This document shows, in pieces, positions 34,589 to 42,502 of a stretch of DNA of 64,000 nucleotides. The position numbers and the translations under genes are program-made. The first letter of the stretch is position 1, and every line of letters begins with the position of its first letter. The notes below the pieces were generated by a model. That model was not told the DNA's origin and made no database searches. It was given only the letters and a program-made list of their open reading frames with translations. Origin of the DNA: Streptomyces griseosporeus (lineage in GTDB: Bacteria > Actinomycetota > Actinomycetes > Streptomycetales > Streptomycetaceae); assembly GCF_014656055.1 (NCBI RefSeq), contig NZ_BNBR01000003.1, positions 804,482-868,481 on the forward strand, read 5' to 3'.

Positions 34589-35007
34589 GGTGTTCCCCTC
34601 TGGTGTCGGGCGATCGGTGGGCGCTGGGTTCGCGGGTCCTGGGAGAAGTCTCGGGAAAAACGTATGCGGGAATGCCCGGGAGGCCAGAGGGATCCTGGGT
34701 CAGGGGCCGTGCCCCGGCTGAAAACCGTCGCTGGGTCATGGGCGACCACCTCGGCCCCGGGCACGGACACGTGCCGTGCTCAGGGACTTCGCGACGTTCA
34801 TCGGGGCGCCGGGGCGCGGGAGTTTGGCGGAAATGTGGCTGTCGTTGTTGCTCATGGTCTCCGCCCCTCCCTTCCCGCTCGGCCGAGACCTCGACCGACA
34901 CGGCGACCACTCTCCCATATGTGGTTGCATTTGCGAAAGCGAGATTGCGAAATCCGTTAGCAGTACACGGGCTTGGGGGTTTGCTTCTGTCACTTCAGGT
35001 CGCCTCC
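34589..35007 (-). other. 419-bp leader before flp with a possible 39-codon ORF
   Basis: Between tadC and flp. A minus-strand ORF 34736-34855 (39 residues, Arg-rich end) begins with a good GGAG-ACC-ATG ribosome-binding site and has a normal third-position GC pattern. No known family. The rest may be a 5' regulatory leader for high-level flp expression. No other feature seen. Confidence 0.45.
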
Positions 35008-35904
35008 CTACTCCCCCGTGATCGAGCCGAAGTCCGTCCCCGACCCCAGCAGCAGGCCCGCCCCGAGCAGCAGCATCGTCGCCGGGACCATGAACGTCGT
35101 GATCATCAGCGTGGCCCTGGGGACGGCGCGGGCCGCCTTGCGGCGGGCGTTCTGGGCGTCCGTGCGGCGCATGTCCTTGGCGATGGAGACCAGCGTGTCG
35201 ACGATGGGGGCGCCCAGTTCCTCGCCCTGCTGGAGGGCCGTGACGAACATGGCCACCTGCTCGGAGTCGTTGCGGCGGCGGAGTTCCGCGAAGGCCTGGC
35301 GGCGGCTCATGCCCAGGTCCATCTGGCGGAGCGTGATGCGGATCTCGTCGGCCCAGGGGCCCTCGTAGTGCGAGGCCACCCGGTCCAGGGCCTGACGGAA
35401 GCCCAGGCCGGCGCTGACCACGACCGCCAGGACGTCCAGGAAGTCCGGCAGCGTGCGCTCGATGACGTCCTTGCGCACCCGGATCGCCGCCCAGATGCCG
35501 ACCTCCGTCCAGAAGGCGCCGAAGGCCAGCAGCAGCAACGCCACCAAGTAGTCCCCGCGCAGGAGGAAGACCAGGCAGCCCAGCGCGCCCAGGGCGCCGT
35601 ACACCGCCCGCCGCGCCGCGTAGCGGTCGAGGGTCAGGCCTCCGGGGTTGCCCGCCAGGTCGATCTTGCGGCGGATCCGGGCCACCAGGTTCGGGCCCAT
35701 CAGGCGCAGCACCGCGGGGGCCCAGCGCATGCCCATGCGGTCGATGACCGAGTCGACCGCGCCCGTGCGGGTCGAGCCGACCTCCAGGGCCAGCGCCAGG
35801 TCGCCGGGGAGCTTGGCGTCCGCGCGGTACATGCGGATGCCCGTGAAGATGCCCGCCACGGCCAGTGCCATCAGCAGGGCCAGGCCTACGCCCATCAGTT
35901 CCAT
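35008..35904 (-). CDS. tadC: Tad pilus membrane platform protein TadC
   Basis: 298 residues, type II secretion GspF domain at about 130-265 (LPDFLDVLAVVVSAGLGFRQAL, QGEELGAPIVDTLVSIAKDMR). Membrane helices near the N-terminus (3-23), at 95-125 and at the C-terminus. Acts with TadB in the inner-membrane platform. Start at ATG 35904 (GGGGCGGGACG upstream). The ~200 bp before it are degenerate tandem copies of its own start region, including decoy ATGs. Confidence 0.92.
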   Translation of the reverse strand: MELMGVGLALLMALAVAGIFTGIRMYRADAKLPGDLALALEVGSTRTGAVDSVIDRMGMRWAPAVLRLMGPNLVARIRRKIDLAGNPGGLTLDRYAARRAVYGALGALGCLVFLLRGDYLVALLLLAFGAFWTEVGIWAAIRVRKDVIERTLPDFLDVLAVVVSAGLGFRQALDRVASHYEGPWADEIRITLRQMDLGMSRRQAFAELRRRNDSEQVAMFVTALQQGEELGAPIVDTLVSIAKDMRRTDAQNARRKAARAVPRATLMITTFMVPATMLLLGAGLLLGSGTDFGSITGE

Positions 35905-36111
35905 CGTCCCGCCCCGCCCCCCGTCAGTTCCGTCGGGCCCGCCCCGGACCTCAGTTCCACCGGTCCCGCCCCGCCCATCCGTCCCATCGGGCCGGCCCCG
36001 GCCGTCAGTTCCATCGGGCCGCCCCGCCCCTCTGTCCCATCGGGCCCGCCGCCCCTCTGTCCCATCGGTCCCACCCCGCCGCCCGTCAGTTCCATCGGTC
36101 CCGCCCCCCCC
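35905..36111 (-). repeat. Tandem copies of the tadC translation-start region
   Basis: About seven degenerate units of 25-35 bp, each an echo of GGGGCGGGACGATGGAACTG (ribosome-binding stretch, ATG, and first codons of tadC). Two nearly intact start copies read GGGACCGATGGAACTG on the minus strand. A 66-codon minus-strand ORF from 36095 runs through the array and ends at 35895, overlapping the first codons of tadC in another frame. Confidence 0.8.
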
Positions 36112-37056
36112 TCAGACGTCGATCCGTGACATACGGCGGATCAGGACGAAGCCGATCGCGTACAGCGCGAACGCCACGATCACGCACGCCTGGCCGACCG
36201 GGGAGCCGGTCATGCGGTCCAGGGCGCCGTCCTTGACGCCGTTCATCAGGAACAACGAGCCGATGCCCATCACCGGGACGGCGTACGACGTCATGTTCAC
36301 CTGGGAGAGCTGGGTGCGGATCTCGCGCCGGGTCTCCTTGCGTTCCTCCAGCGTCTCCGTCAGGTTGCGCAGTGCCGACACCACTTGGCCGCCGGCTCGG
36401 TTCGACAGGACCAGCGTCGTGACCAGAACGACCAGTTCGCGGGACGGGAGGCGGTCCGCCAGCTCGCCCAGCGCGTCCTCCATCGACATGCCGACCGCCA
36501 ACTGGTCGCTCACCTTGGCCAGTTCCTCGCCCGCCGGCGCCTCCAGCTCCTCCGCCGCCATGCCGATCGCGGCGCGCAGGGCCAGGCCCGCCTGGGTGGC
36601 GTTGGCCAGGATGCGGGCGAGTTCGGGGAGTTGGTTGATGAATCTCTCGATGCGTTTCTGGCGTTGCCAGGTGAGGAACTGCAGGGCCGCCCAGACACCC
36701 AGCAGGCCCGCAATCGGGCCGAAGAAGGGCGCCAGCGCCGCCTGGCCGATCAGCCACAGTGCCGCCACCGCCGTCAGCATCGCCGCCGTGAACTCGCCCG
36801 GCGTCACGTCCAGGCCCGTCGCCGCCAGCTTCAGTTCGAGCCGGTGGCCCAGCCGGGTGCGGCGCAGGCGGCGGTCCAGGTTGCGGAAGCGGCGCCGTCG
36901 GCCCGCCGGAGGCAGCTGGTGGGTGTAGGTGAGGCGGTCCACCAGCGCCGCCCGCTGGGCCCGGCCGCGGGCGTACGCGTGCACGCCCAGGACGGCGAGG
37001 AGGCAGGTGAGCAGGGCGACGCCGGTGGTGAGGGTGATCAGTGTGTTGAGGTCCAT
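36112..37056 (-). CDS. tadB: Tad pilus membrane platform protein TadB
   Basis: 314 residues, type II secretion GspF domain at about 155-290 (QLPELARILANATQAGLALRAAIG, NRAGGQVVSALRNLTETLEERKETRREI). Helices at about 5-25, 88-125 and near the C-terminus. Forms the inner-membrane platform with TadC, driven by the TadA ATPase encoded immediately upstream (gap of 14 bases). Confidence 0.92.
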   Translation of the reverse strand: MDLNTLITLTTGVALLTCLLAVLGVHAYARGRAQRAALVDRLTYTHQLPPAGRRRRFRNLDRRLRRTRLGHRLELKLAATGLDVTPGEFTAAMLTAVAALWLIGQAALAPFFGPIAGLLGVWAALQFLTWQRQKRIERFINQLPELARILANATQAGLALRAAIGMAAEELEAPAGEELAKVSDQLAVGMSMEDALGELADRLPSRELVVLVTTLVLSNRAGGQVVSALRNLTETLEERKETRREIRTQLSQVNMTSYAVPVMGIGSLFLMNGVKDGALDRMTGSPVGQACVIVAFALYAIGFVLIRRMSRIDV

Positions 37057-37070
37057 CGGATACCTGTCTC

Positions 37071-38408
37071 CTACCTCGCCTCTCGTACGGCCAGCTGGTC
37101 CGCGGAGTGCGCCACCCCGAAGGCCTGCGGGATCGGCTGGCCCGCCATGTAGAGGCGGTCGGCCGTGCGGCGCGGGAGCGGGTGGTGGCGGTAGCTGCCG
37201 TACACCCGGCCGTCGGGGGTCATCGGCTGCGCCTCGAAGCGGGCCACCGATGCCAGGCGGTACGGCTCCCCGCCGTGGCTGTCGAGCACGGCGACCTCCG
37301 TCACCCGCCGCGCGCCGTCCGGGAAGCGGGTGAGCTGGACGATGACGTCCACCGCGCTGTTGATCTGGTCGTGCAGCGCCACGAACGGGATCTCCACCTC
37401 GGACATCGACGCCAGGGTCTGCAGCCGGGTCAGCGCGTCCTCGGCGCTGTTGGCGTGGACCGTGGCCAGGGAGCCGTCGTGGCCCGTGGACATCGCCTGG
37501 AGCATGTCCAGCGACTCGCCGCCGCGGACCTCACCGACCACGATCCGGTCGGGCCGCATGCGCAGCGAGTTGCGGACCAGGTCGCGGATGGTGATACGGC
37601 CCTTGCCCTCGACGTTGGCCGGGCGGGACTCCAGGCGGATGACGTGGTTCTGCTGGAGCTGGAGTTCGGCGGAGTCCTCGATGGTGATGATGCGTTCGCC
37701 GTTCGGGATGAGCCCCGAGAGGGCGTTGAGCAGGGTCGTCTTTCCGGTGCCCGTCGCGCCGGAGACGATGATGTTGAACTTCGCCTGCACCAGCCCGGCC
37801 AGCAGGAACAGCATGTGCTCGTCGAGCGAGCCGAGGCCGATCAGCTCCTGCAGGGTGAAGGAGCGGGGGAAGCGGCGGATGGTGAGGGTCGGGCCGGTCA
37901 GCGCGAGCGGCGGGATGATGACGTTGACGCGTTCGCCGGAGGGGAGGCGGGCGTCGACCATCGGGTTCGACTCGTCCACGCGGCGGTTGACCGTGGAGAC
38001 GATGCGTTCGATCGTCTGCATCAGCTGGTCGGCGGAGGCGAAGCGGAGGGGCAGTTGCTCGACGCGGCCCGCCCGCTCCACGAAGATCGCGTCGGGGCCG
38101 TTGACCATGATCTCCGTGATGGAGGCGTCCTCCAGCAGCGGCTCCAGGATGCCGAGGCCCAGCGCCTCGTCGACGACCCGGCGGATCAGCTGGGAGCGCT
38201 CGACGGTCGACAGGACCGGGCCCTCGCGGCTGATGATGTGGCCGAGGACGCGCTCCAGCCGGGCCCGGCGCTCGGCGGCGGCCAACGCGCCCATCTCGGC
38301 GAGGTCGATCTCCTCCAGCAGCTTGGCGCGGTACGAGGCGACCAGGTGGCCGTCCTCGCCCCTGCGGCCGTGCTCCTCCGGGGAGTTGATACGTGCCCTC
38401 AGGCTCAT
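37071..38408 (-). CDS. tadA: Tad pilus ATPase TadA/CpaF
   Basis: 445 residues, PilT/VirB11-type hexameric motor. N-terminal domain to about 160, then Walker A SGATGTGKTTLLNALSG, Asp box ERIITIEDSAELQL, Walker B/VVGEVRGGESLDML and His box GHDGSLATVHANSAEDAL. Gly/Pro-poor interior, no signal peptide; cytosolic. It overlaps the TadE-like gene upstream by ATGA and precedes tadB. Conserved regions are intact, so the pilus motor should be functional. Confidence 0.96.
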   Translation of the reverse strand: MSLRARINSPEEHGRRGEDGHLVASYRAKLLEEIDLAEMGALAAAERRARLERVLGHIISREGPVLSTVERSQLIRRVVDEALGLGILEPLLEDASITEIMVNGPDAIFVERAGRVEQLPLRFASADQLMQTIERIVSTVNRRVDESNPMVDARLPSGERVNVIIPPLALTGPTLTIRRFPRSFTLQELIGLGSLDEHMLFLLAGLVQAKFNIIVSGATGTGKTTLLNALSGLIPNGERIITIEDSAELQLQQNHVIRLESRPANVEGKGRITIRDLVRNSLRMRPDRIVVGEVRGGESLDMLQAMSTGHDGSLATVHANSAEDALTRLQTLASMSEVEIPFVALHDQINSAVDVIVQLTRFPDGARRVTEVAVLDSHGGEPYRLASVARFEAQPMTPDGRVYGSYRHHPLPRRTADRLYMAGQPIPQAFGVAHSADQLAVREAR

Positions 38409-38914
38409 CCGTCCTGCCCTCCGGGTGCGTCGAGCGGTGTGTCGTCGAGCGGCATGACGGCCGTACGTTGTGCCGGGTCGAAGTGCCAGCCGGGGACCAG
38501 GGTCGGGATCTTCACGGTCGCGGTGACCTCGACCTCCTCGCCCAGCTCGGCGGCGGAGCAGCTGGTGTCGCCGGCGAGCCAGTCGCTCACCGCCTCCGCG
38601 CAGCCCTGCTGGGCGGTGCCCGGCTGGAGGGAGGCGCTGCGGGCACCGGCGCGGGCGGCCGTGCCGGCCTGCTGGGCGGCGTAGGCGACGAGGCCGAGCT
38701 GGACGCCGGCGAGGGCGACGAGGAGGAGGACGGGGATGAAGCCCAGGTACTCGATGGCCACCTGTCCTCGGTCGCGGCCACGGTCACGGTTACGGCTTTG
38801 GTCGCGGCCACGGTCACGGTTACGGCTTTGGTCGCGGCCACGGCCACGGTCGCGGCTTCGGTCGCGGCCCCCGTCGTGACGGCGCGCCCTCCACCGTGTC
38901 GATGTGTACGGCAT
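38405..38914 (-). CDS. TadE-like minor pilin with RDQSRN-repeat N-terminus
   Basis: 169 residues. The TadE core (about 52-169) begins with RGQVAIEYLGFIPVLLLVAL, a processing-like site plus membrane helix; two Cys (CAEAVSDW, TSCSAAE) probably form a disulfide. The N-terminal 50 residues are extremely charged Arg/Asp repeats (RDQSRNRDRG) encoded by a 30-bp tandem DNA repeat, in place of the short basic leader normal for this family. If processed, this tail is removed at the membrane. It overlaps tadA by 4 bases. Confidence 0.85.
   Translation of the reverse strand: MPYTSTRWRARRHDGGRDRSRDRGRGRDQSRNRDRGRDQSRNRDRGRDRGQVAIEYLGFIPVLLLVALAGVQLGLVAYAAQQAGTAARAGARSASLQPGTAQQGCAEAVSDWLAGDTSCSAAELGEEVEVTATVKIPTLVPGWHFDPAQRTAVMPLDDTPLDAPGGQDG
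38771..38860 (-). repeat. 30-bp tandem repeat in the TadE-like gene
   Basis: Three units: 38771-38800 and 38801-38830 identical, 38831-38860 with four substitutions. They encode decapeptides RDQSRNRDRG in frame. Related half-copies continue to about 38880. Confidence 0.92.
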
Positions 38915-38915
38915 C

Positions 38916-39296
38916 TCAGTCCGTCTCCTCCTCCACCGCTCCCGCCGCCCCGTGCACGGTGAACGGGAAGCCGATCACGCCCGGGAAGAGGACGGGCACC
39001 TTCAGGGAGACGGAGGCCCGCACATAGCCGCCGCCGGTCGTGCAGTCCACGTCGGCGTCGCCCTCCCAGGCCCCCGGCAGCTTGTCCAGGCCGGCCTGGG
39101 CGCAGGCGCCGCCGCGTGCCCCGGGCTCGGCGGCCGTGGCGGCGCGGACCGCTTCGTCGGCGGCGTTCCCCGCGAGCGTGAAGGTGTAGCCCACGAGGAC
39201 GCACTGCCACAGCAGGACGAGCGTGACGATGATCGTCGGGGTCATGCCGAGGAACTCGATGGTGACCTGGCCCTGATCCCCACGTGGACGCCTCAT
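38916..39296 (-). CDS. TadE-like minor pilin
   Basis: 126 residues. N-terminus RRPRGDQGQVTIEFLGMTPT fits a TadE leader plus membrane helix (about 12-36). Two Cys (GGACAQAGL, DVDCTTGGG) suggest an outside disulfide. Start at ATG 39296, overlapping the CpaE/TadZ stop (ATGA). Located between the TadZ and repeat-bearing TadE genes, all in one polycistron. A long upstream frame exists but is the shadow of cpaE. Confidence 0.85.
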   Translation of the reverse strand: MRRPRGDQGQVTIEFLGMTPTIIVTLVLLWQCVLVGYTFTLAGNAADEAVRAATAAEPGARGGACAQAGLDKLPGAWEGDADVDCTTGGGYVRASVSLKVPVLFPGVIGFPFTVHGAAGAVEEETD

Positions 39297-40546
39297 CCCC
39301 CGCCCTCCTTCCGCCCCCGGAAGCGCACGGCGCCCCGGTCGCCGCGTCCCCGGCCGCCGGCGCGGTGGCCCTCGACGGACTTGACCAGGCCCAGTTCGCC
39401 GGCCAGCGTCCACAGGGCCTGTTTCACCGCGCCCTTGTGGTCGAGTTCGTGCAGCCGGCCGGCGTCGACGGCGGCCTGGAGTTCCTTGTAGCCGGCGGGG
39501 ATCGCGGTGGCGGCGACGCCGGTGCCGGTGATCTTCTGGATGAGCGGCGGCTGGATCTCCGTATGGCGGCTGTGCCGGTTGACGACGATCGTCGTCTCCT
39601 CGGCCTTGCGGATCTGGAGGCGGTCCCACAGGCGTACCGCGCGCTTGGCGCCGCGCACGGCGACGACGTCGGGGGTGGTGACGAGGAGGGCCCGGTCGGC
39701 CATCTCGACGGCGGTGGCGCCGGCGCCGCCGAGCTGGGCGCCGCAGTCGATGACGACGACCTCGTAGCGGGAGCGCAGGGCGCTGACGAGGTGGCGGGCG
39801 GCGCGGTCGGTGACCTCCTCGCCGCGTTCGCCCTCGGCGGGGGCGAGGAGCAGCGAGACGCCGGTGTCGTGGCGGAAGACGGCGTCGGCGAGGACGCGGG
39901 GCGTGATGTCGGTGATGCCGGCGAGGTCGACGACCGAGCGGCGGAACTGGACGTCGAGGTAGGAGGCGACGTCGCCGGTCTGCAGGTCGAGGTCGACGAG
40001 GGCGGTGCTGCGGCCTGAGGCCTGGGCGGCGAGGGCGAGTTGGACGGCGGTGACGGTGGCGCCGACGCCGCCCTTGGCGCCGCTGACGGTGACGACGGTG
40101 CCGCCGACGCCGGTGAACACGTCGCCGCCGTGGCCGAGGTGGCGTCGTACGCCGGTCGACCACTGGGCGACGGCCTGGACGCGGCTGGCGAGTTCCTCGT
40201 ACGACAGCGGCAGCGCGACCAGGCCGCGGGCGCCGGAGTCCATCGCGGCGGAGAACAGGCCGGGGCTCGCGTCGGTGGTGACGAGGATGACGCCGACGGC
40301 CGGGAAGCGCAGCGCGACCTCGCGGATCAGCTCCAGGGCGGGGACGGGGCCGATGCGTTCGTGGACGACGACGACCTCGGGCAGTTCGTCGACCGACTCG
40401 GCGGCGAGGCGGGCGAGGGTGTCGACCAGCTGGGTGGAGTCGACGACGGGGGCGACGGGCTCGGCGTCGGGCAGCTGGCTGAGCAGGGTGGTGAGGGACC
40501 GGACGGCGTCCGCGTCGCCGACCGCCGGGAGGATCCTCGTGGGCAT
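39293..40546 (-). CDS. cpaE: CpaE/TadZ-like pilus-assembly ATPase
   Basis: 417 residues. The N-terminal third is a receiver-like localisation domain (VVVHERIGPVPALELI, GARGLVALPLSYEELASRV). From about 140 comes a MinD/ParA-type ATPase with deviant Walker A VSGAKGGVGATVTAVQLA, then ALVDLDLQTGDVASYL and VVIDCGAQ. It positions the Tad machine at the cell pole or septum in other bacteria. Overlaps the TadE-like gene downstream. The tail is Arg/Gly-rich and probably disordered. Confidence 0.93.
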   Translation of the reverse strand: MPTRILPAVGDADAVRSLTTLLSQLPDAEPVAPVVDSTQLVDTLARLAAESVDELPEVVVVHERIGPVPALELIREVALRFPAVGVILVTTDASPGLFSAAMDSGARGLVALPLSYEELASRVQAVAQWSTGVRRHLGHGGDVFTGVGGTVVTVSGAKGGVGATVTAVQLALAAQASGRSTALVDLDLQTGDVASYLDVQFRRSVVDLAGITDITPRVLADAVFRHDTGVSLLLAPAEGERGEEVTDRAARHLVSALRSRYEVVVIDCGAQLGGAGATAVEMADRALLVTTPDVVAVRGAKRAVRLWDRLQIRKAEETTIVVNRHSRHTEIQPPLIQKITGTGVAATAIPAGYKELQAAVDAGRLHELDHKGAVKQALWTLAGELGLVKSVEGHRAGGRGRGDRGAVRFRGRKEGGG

Positions 40547-40558
40547 GCGGGCCGCCTC

Positions 40559-41266
40559 TCACTTGTCCTTGGCGAGTTCGTACGTCCGGTCCCGGTCGGG
40601 GATGCCGGTGTCGCCGCCGGGCGCGACCAGGGCGAGGCGGACGCGTTTGGCGAACGACTCTGCGTAGGTCAGGCGCTGGGCGTCGAGGGCGGACAGCGCG
40701 AAGGTGATGGGGACGGCGTCGGTGGGCTGCTGGGTGCGGCGGTCGGCGTCGGGTTCGAGGGCGGTGATCCGGCCGACGTCAATGACGCGGGCGCCGGTGA
40801 CGATGACCCGGGACTGGTCGGGCTGGCCCTGCTTCTCGCCCTCGAAAGTGGCGTAGACGTTGACGGTGGCGCCCGCGGTGATCTTGCCGGCGACGCCGGT
40901 CGCCGCGTCGATCATGATGGCGACCTCCTGCTGGCCGGGCTGGAGGGCGGGCCGGTCGACGATCATGTCGCTCTGCAGGAGCGAGCCGGCCTTCAGCGTG
41001 GTGACGGCGATCTTGCCGCGGATCTCGGCGAGGTCGGTGACGGCGGTCTTCGACAGCCACCGCTCGGGCATCTTCACCTGCTTGAACTGGCTCGCGGTCA
41101 GCTCGGTGTACGGCTTGACGTCGCTCCTCAGCTCGTACGCGGTCACCTCCGGGCCGACCTTGGACTTCACGTCGTTGATGACGGAGAGCACGCCGGCGAA
41201 CGCGCCGAGGGCGCACAGGACCGACAGGAGCAGGAGGATCACGCCGCGGCGCTGACGGGAGTTCAT
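40559..41266 (-). CDS. cpaB: CpaB/RcpC-like pilus-assembly protein
   Basis: 235 residues. N-terminal membrane helix (about 8-30) followed by an SAF domain (about 42-110: AYELRSDVKPYTELTASQFKQV, KIAVTTLKAGSLLQSDMI) and an RcpC-like region. Exported and membrane-anchored; contributes to the outer part of the Tad machine. Only 12 bases upstream of cpaE, so co-transcribed. Confidence 0.9.
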   Translation of the reverse strand: MNSRQRRGVILLLLSVLCALGAFAGVLSVINDVKSKVGPEVTAYELRSDVKPYTELTASQFKQVKMPERWLSKTAVTDLAEIRGKIAVTTLKAGSLLQSDMIVDRPALQPGQQEVAIMIDAATGVAGKITAGATVNVYATFEGEKQGQPDQSRVIVTGARVIDVGRITALEPDADRRTQQPTDAVPITFALSALDAQRLTYAESFAKRVRLALVAPGGDTGIPDRDRTYELAKDK

Positions 41267-41317
41267 GGACCGTGCAACCTCATCGGGGGGGTGGGCGGGG
41301 CGGGGGGCTTCTCGGCG

Positions 41318-42181
41318 TCAGCCGACGGGGGCGTGGGTGCCGTACGGCTGGAGCTCGCCGTAGGCGGGTGGGGTCGCGGAGCAGAACACGCAGCGGTCGC
41401 CGATGACGTCGAGGCCGCACCAGTGGCAGGCGCTCTGCCGTACGGAGGCGACCAGTTGGTAGAGGACGGACAGGTCGGGCAGGTAGGCGACGAACTCGAT
41501 CGCCTTGCCGGTGCCCCACCAGTCGGCGGACTCGGCGGGCAGCGGGGCCTCGCGCAGGCCGCGCACCTGCCAGGCGGGGGCGAGGGTGGTGCCGACCCAG
41601 TCGGACTGGAGCTGGCCCTTGGCGACGAGCAGGGAGGTGCCGAAGTCGGGGCCGGGCAGGCGGGCATCGGGGGTGCCGAGACGTACGACGCGGGGCTCGG
41701 GGTGGGCGAGGACGGCGAACTGGCTGCCGGGCACCCAGGAGCGGGCGTGCGCCTTGAGGTCGACGGGGATGCGGTCGAGGCGGGAGAGGGTGCCGAGGAG
41801 CGCGCCGGCGTGGAGGTAGTGGGTGAGCAGGCGGCCGGCGGCGGCGAGGACGCCCGGGCCGAGGTCGCAGGAGGCGAGCTGGCGCAGCTGGCGGGCGAGG
41901 ACGGCGACGGCGAGCGGGGGCAGGTCGGGCCGGAAGAGGGCGATGCGGTCGCTCTCCAGGAGGGAGCGGATGGTGAGCAGCCGGCGTTCGACGCTCGCGG
42001 GGGTGGCGCCGGAGTACACGACGATGACGTGACCGTGCTGCTCGACGAGTGTCTGCACGGCGAGGAGCGCCTGCTCCAGCGGCGCTCTGTCGATGTCCGC
42101 CAGAACGGCCGCGGGCAGGGTCCGCTCGTCCTGCGCCGGCAGTGCCAGGTCGGCACCGGTCACGGCAATGGCAGTTGGCAC
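41318..42181 (-). CDS. Conserved hypothetical protein with C-terminal zinc ribbon, Tad locus
   Basis: 287 residues. Starts at GTG 42181 with GGGGAG 6 bases upstream. No signal peptide; the main part looks globular and soluble (VIVVYSGATPASVERRLLTIRSLLES). The C-terminus has a compact CHWCGLDVIGDRCVFC zinc-ribbon-like motif. It is the first gene of the minus-strand Tad operon, 51 bases from cpaB. A regulatory or assembly role is inferred from position. Family not recognised. Confidence 0.75.
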   Translation of the reverse strand: MPTAIAVTGADLALPAQDERTLPAAVLADIDRAPLEQALLAVQTLVEQHGHVIVVYSGATPASVERRLLTIRSLLESDRIALFRPDLPPLAVAVLARQLRQLASCDLGPGVLAAAGRLLTHYLHAGALLGTLSRLDRIPVDLKAHARSWVPGSQFAVLAHPEPRVVRLGTPDARLPGPDFGTSLLVAKGQLQSDWVGTTLAPAWQVRGLREAPLPAESADWWGTGKAIEFVAYLPDLSVLYQLVASVRQSACHWCGLDVIGDRCVFCSATPPAYGELQPYGTHAPVG

Positions 42182-42359
42182 GCGCAGCTCCCCATCCACG
42201 CCTGTCGGTGTGCCGGGCCTCCTGGGGTGACGCCGGTGCACCGAGATGACTTCACTGCGTGACTACCTGAGCACTGTATCCACGCGCCTGTGACCGGAGA
42301 ACAGCGTTTCCGTAGCTGGGGGAGAACTGTCGGCGCACAAGTCGCGCCATATCGGGGCA

Positions 42360-42371
42360 GGTTGCGCAACC
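42360..42371. promoter_or_regulatory. 12-bp perfect palindrome GGTTGCGCAACC
   Basis: Self-complementary, with a CG centre typical of LacI-family operators. About 35 bases upstream of the DasR boxes and -35 element of the chitinase. Which regulator binds is unknown. Confidence 0.45.
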
Positions 42372-42403
42372 GCTTCCCGAAGGGGGCCCGGCGGCCGGGG
42401 ATT

Positions 42404-42442
42404 TGGTCTGGACCTATTGACAGTCAGGATTGGTCTGGACCA
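42404..42442 (+). promoter_or_regulatory. Two DasR (dre) boxes at the chitinase promoter
   Basis: TGGTCTGGACCT at 42404-42415 and TGGTCTGGACCA at 42431-42442, 27 bp apart, match the dre core TGGTCTAGACCA (11 of 12 for the second). TTGACA at 42417-42422 lies between, fitting a -35 element. This direct-repeat layout is the known chitinase control of Streptomyces, in which DasR repression is relieved by aminosugar phosphates. Confidence 0.85.
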
Positions 42443-42502
42443 ACGTGTGAGGCGAACGGTGGCCACCGTGTCCCCTCCCCCCTTCCTCCCCCGGAGGCCC
42501 CA

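Larger units (their letters stand above)
42182..42502. other. Divergent control region, chitinase / Tad operon
   Basis: 321 bp without a gene, holding promoters for both directions. It contains a perfect 12-bp palindrome at 42360-42371 and two DasR-type boxes at 42404-42415 and 42431-42442 with TTGACA between them. The Tad-operon promoter itself is not recognisable. Confidence 0.65.

Noticed and set aside
33795..34910. TadG-like gene extended upstream through flp
   Set aside because: Residues before the CTG are an alternate-frame reading of flp, giving His/Gln/Arg-rich nonsense.
35905..36111. CRISPR array
   Set aside because: Repeats are degenerate, adjacent without unique spacers, and no cas genes are present; they are copies of the tadC start region.
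38771..38860. CRISPR-like 30-bp repeat
   Set aside because: Head-to-tail tandem without spacers, in frame inside a coding sequence; a minisatellite.
40040..42262. Plus-strand ORF of 740 codons
   Set aside because: Antisense to the Tad CpaE/CpaB and zinc-ribbon genes; no motifs, codon position bias fits the minus strand.
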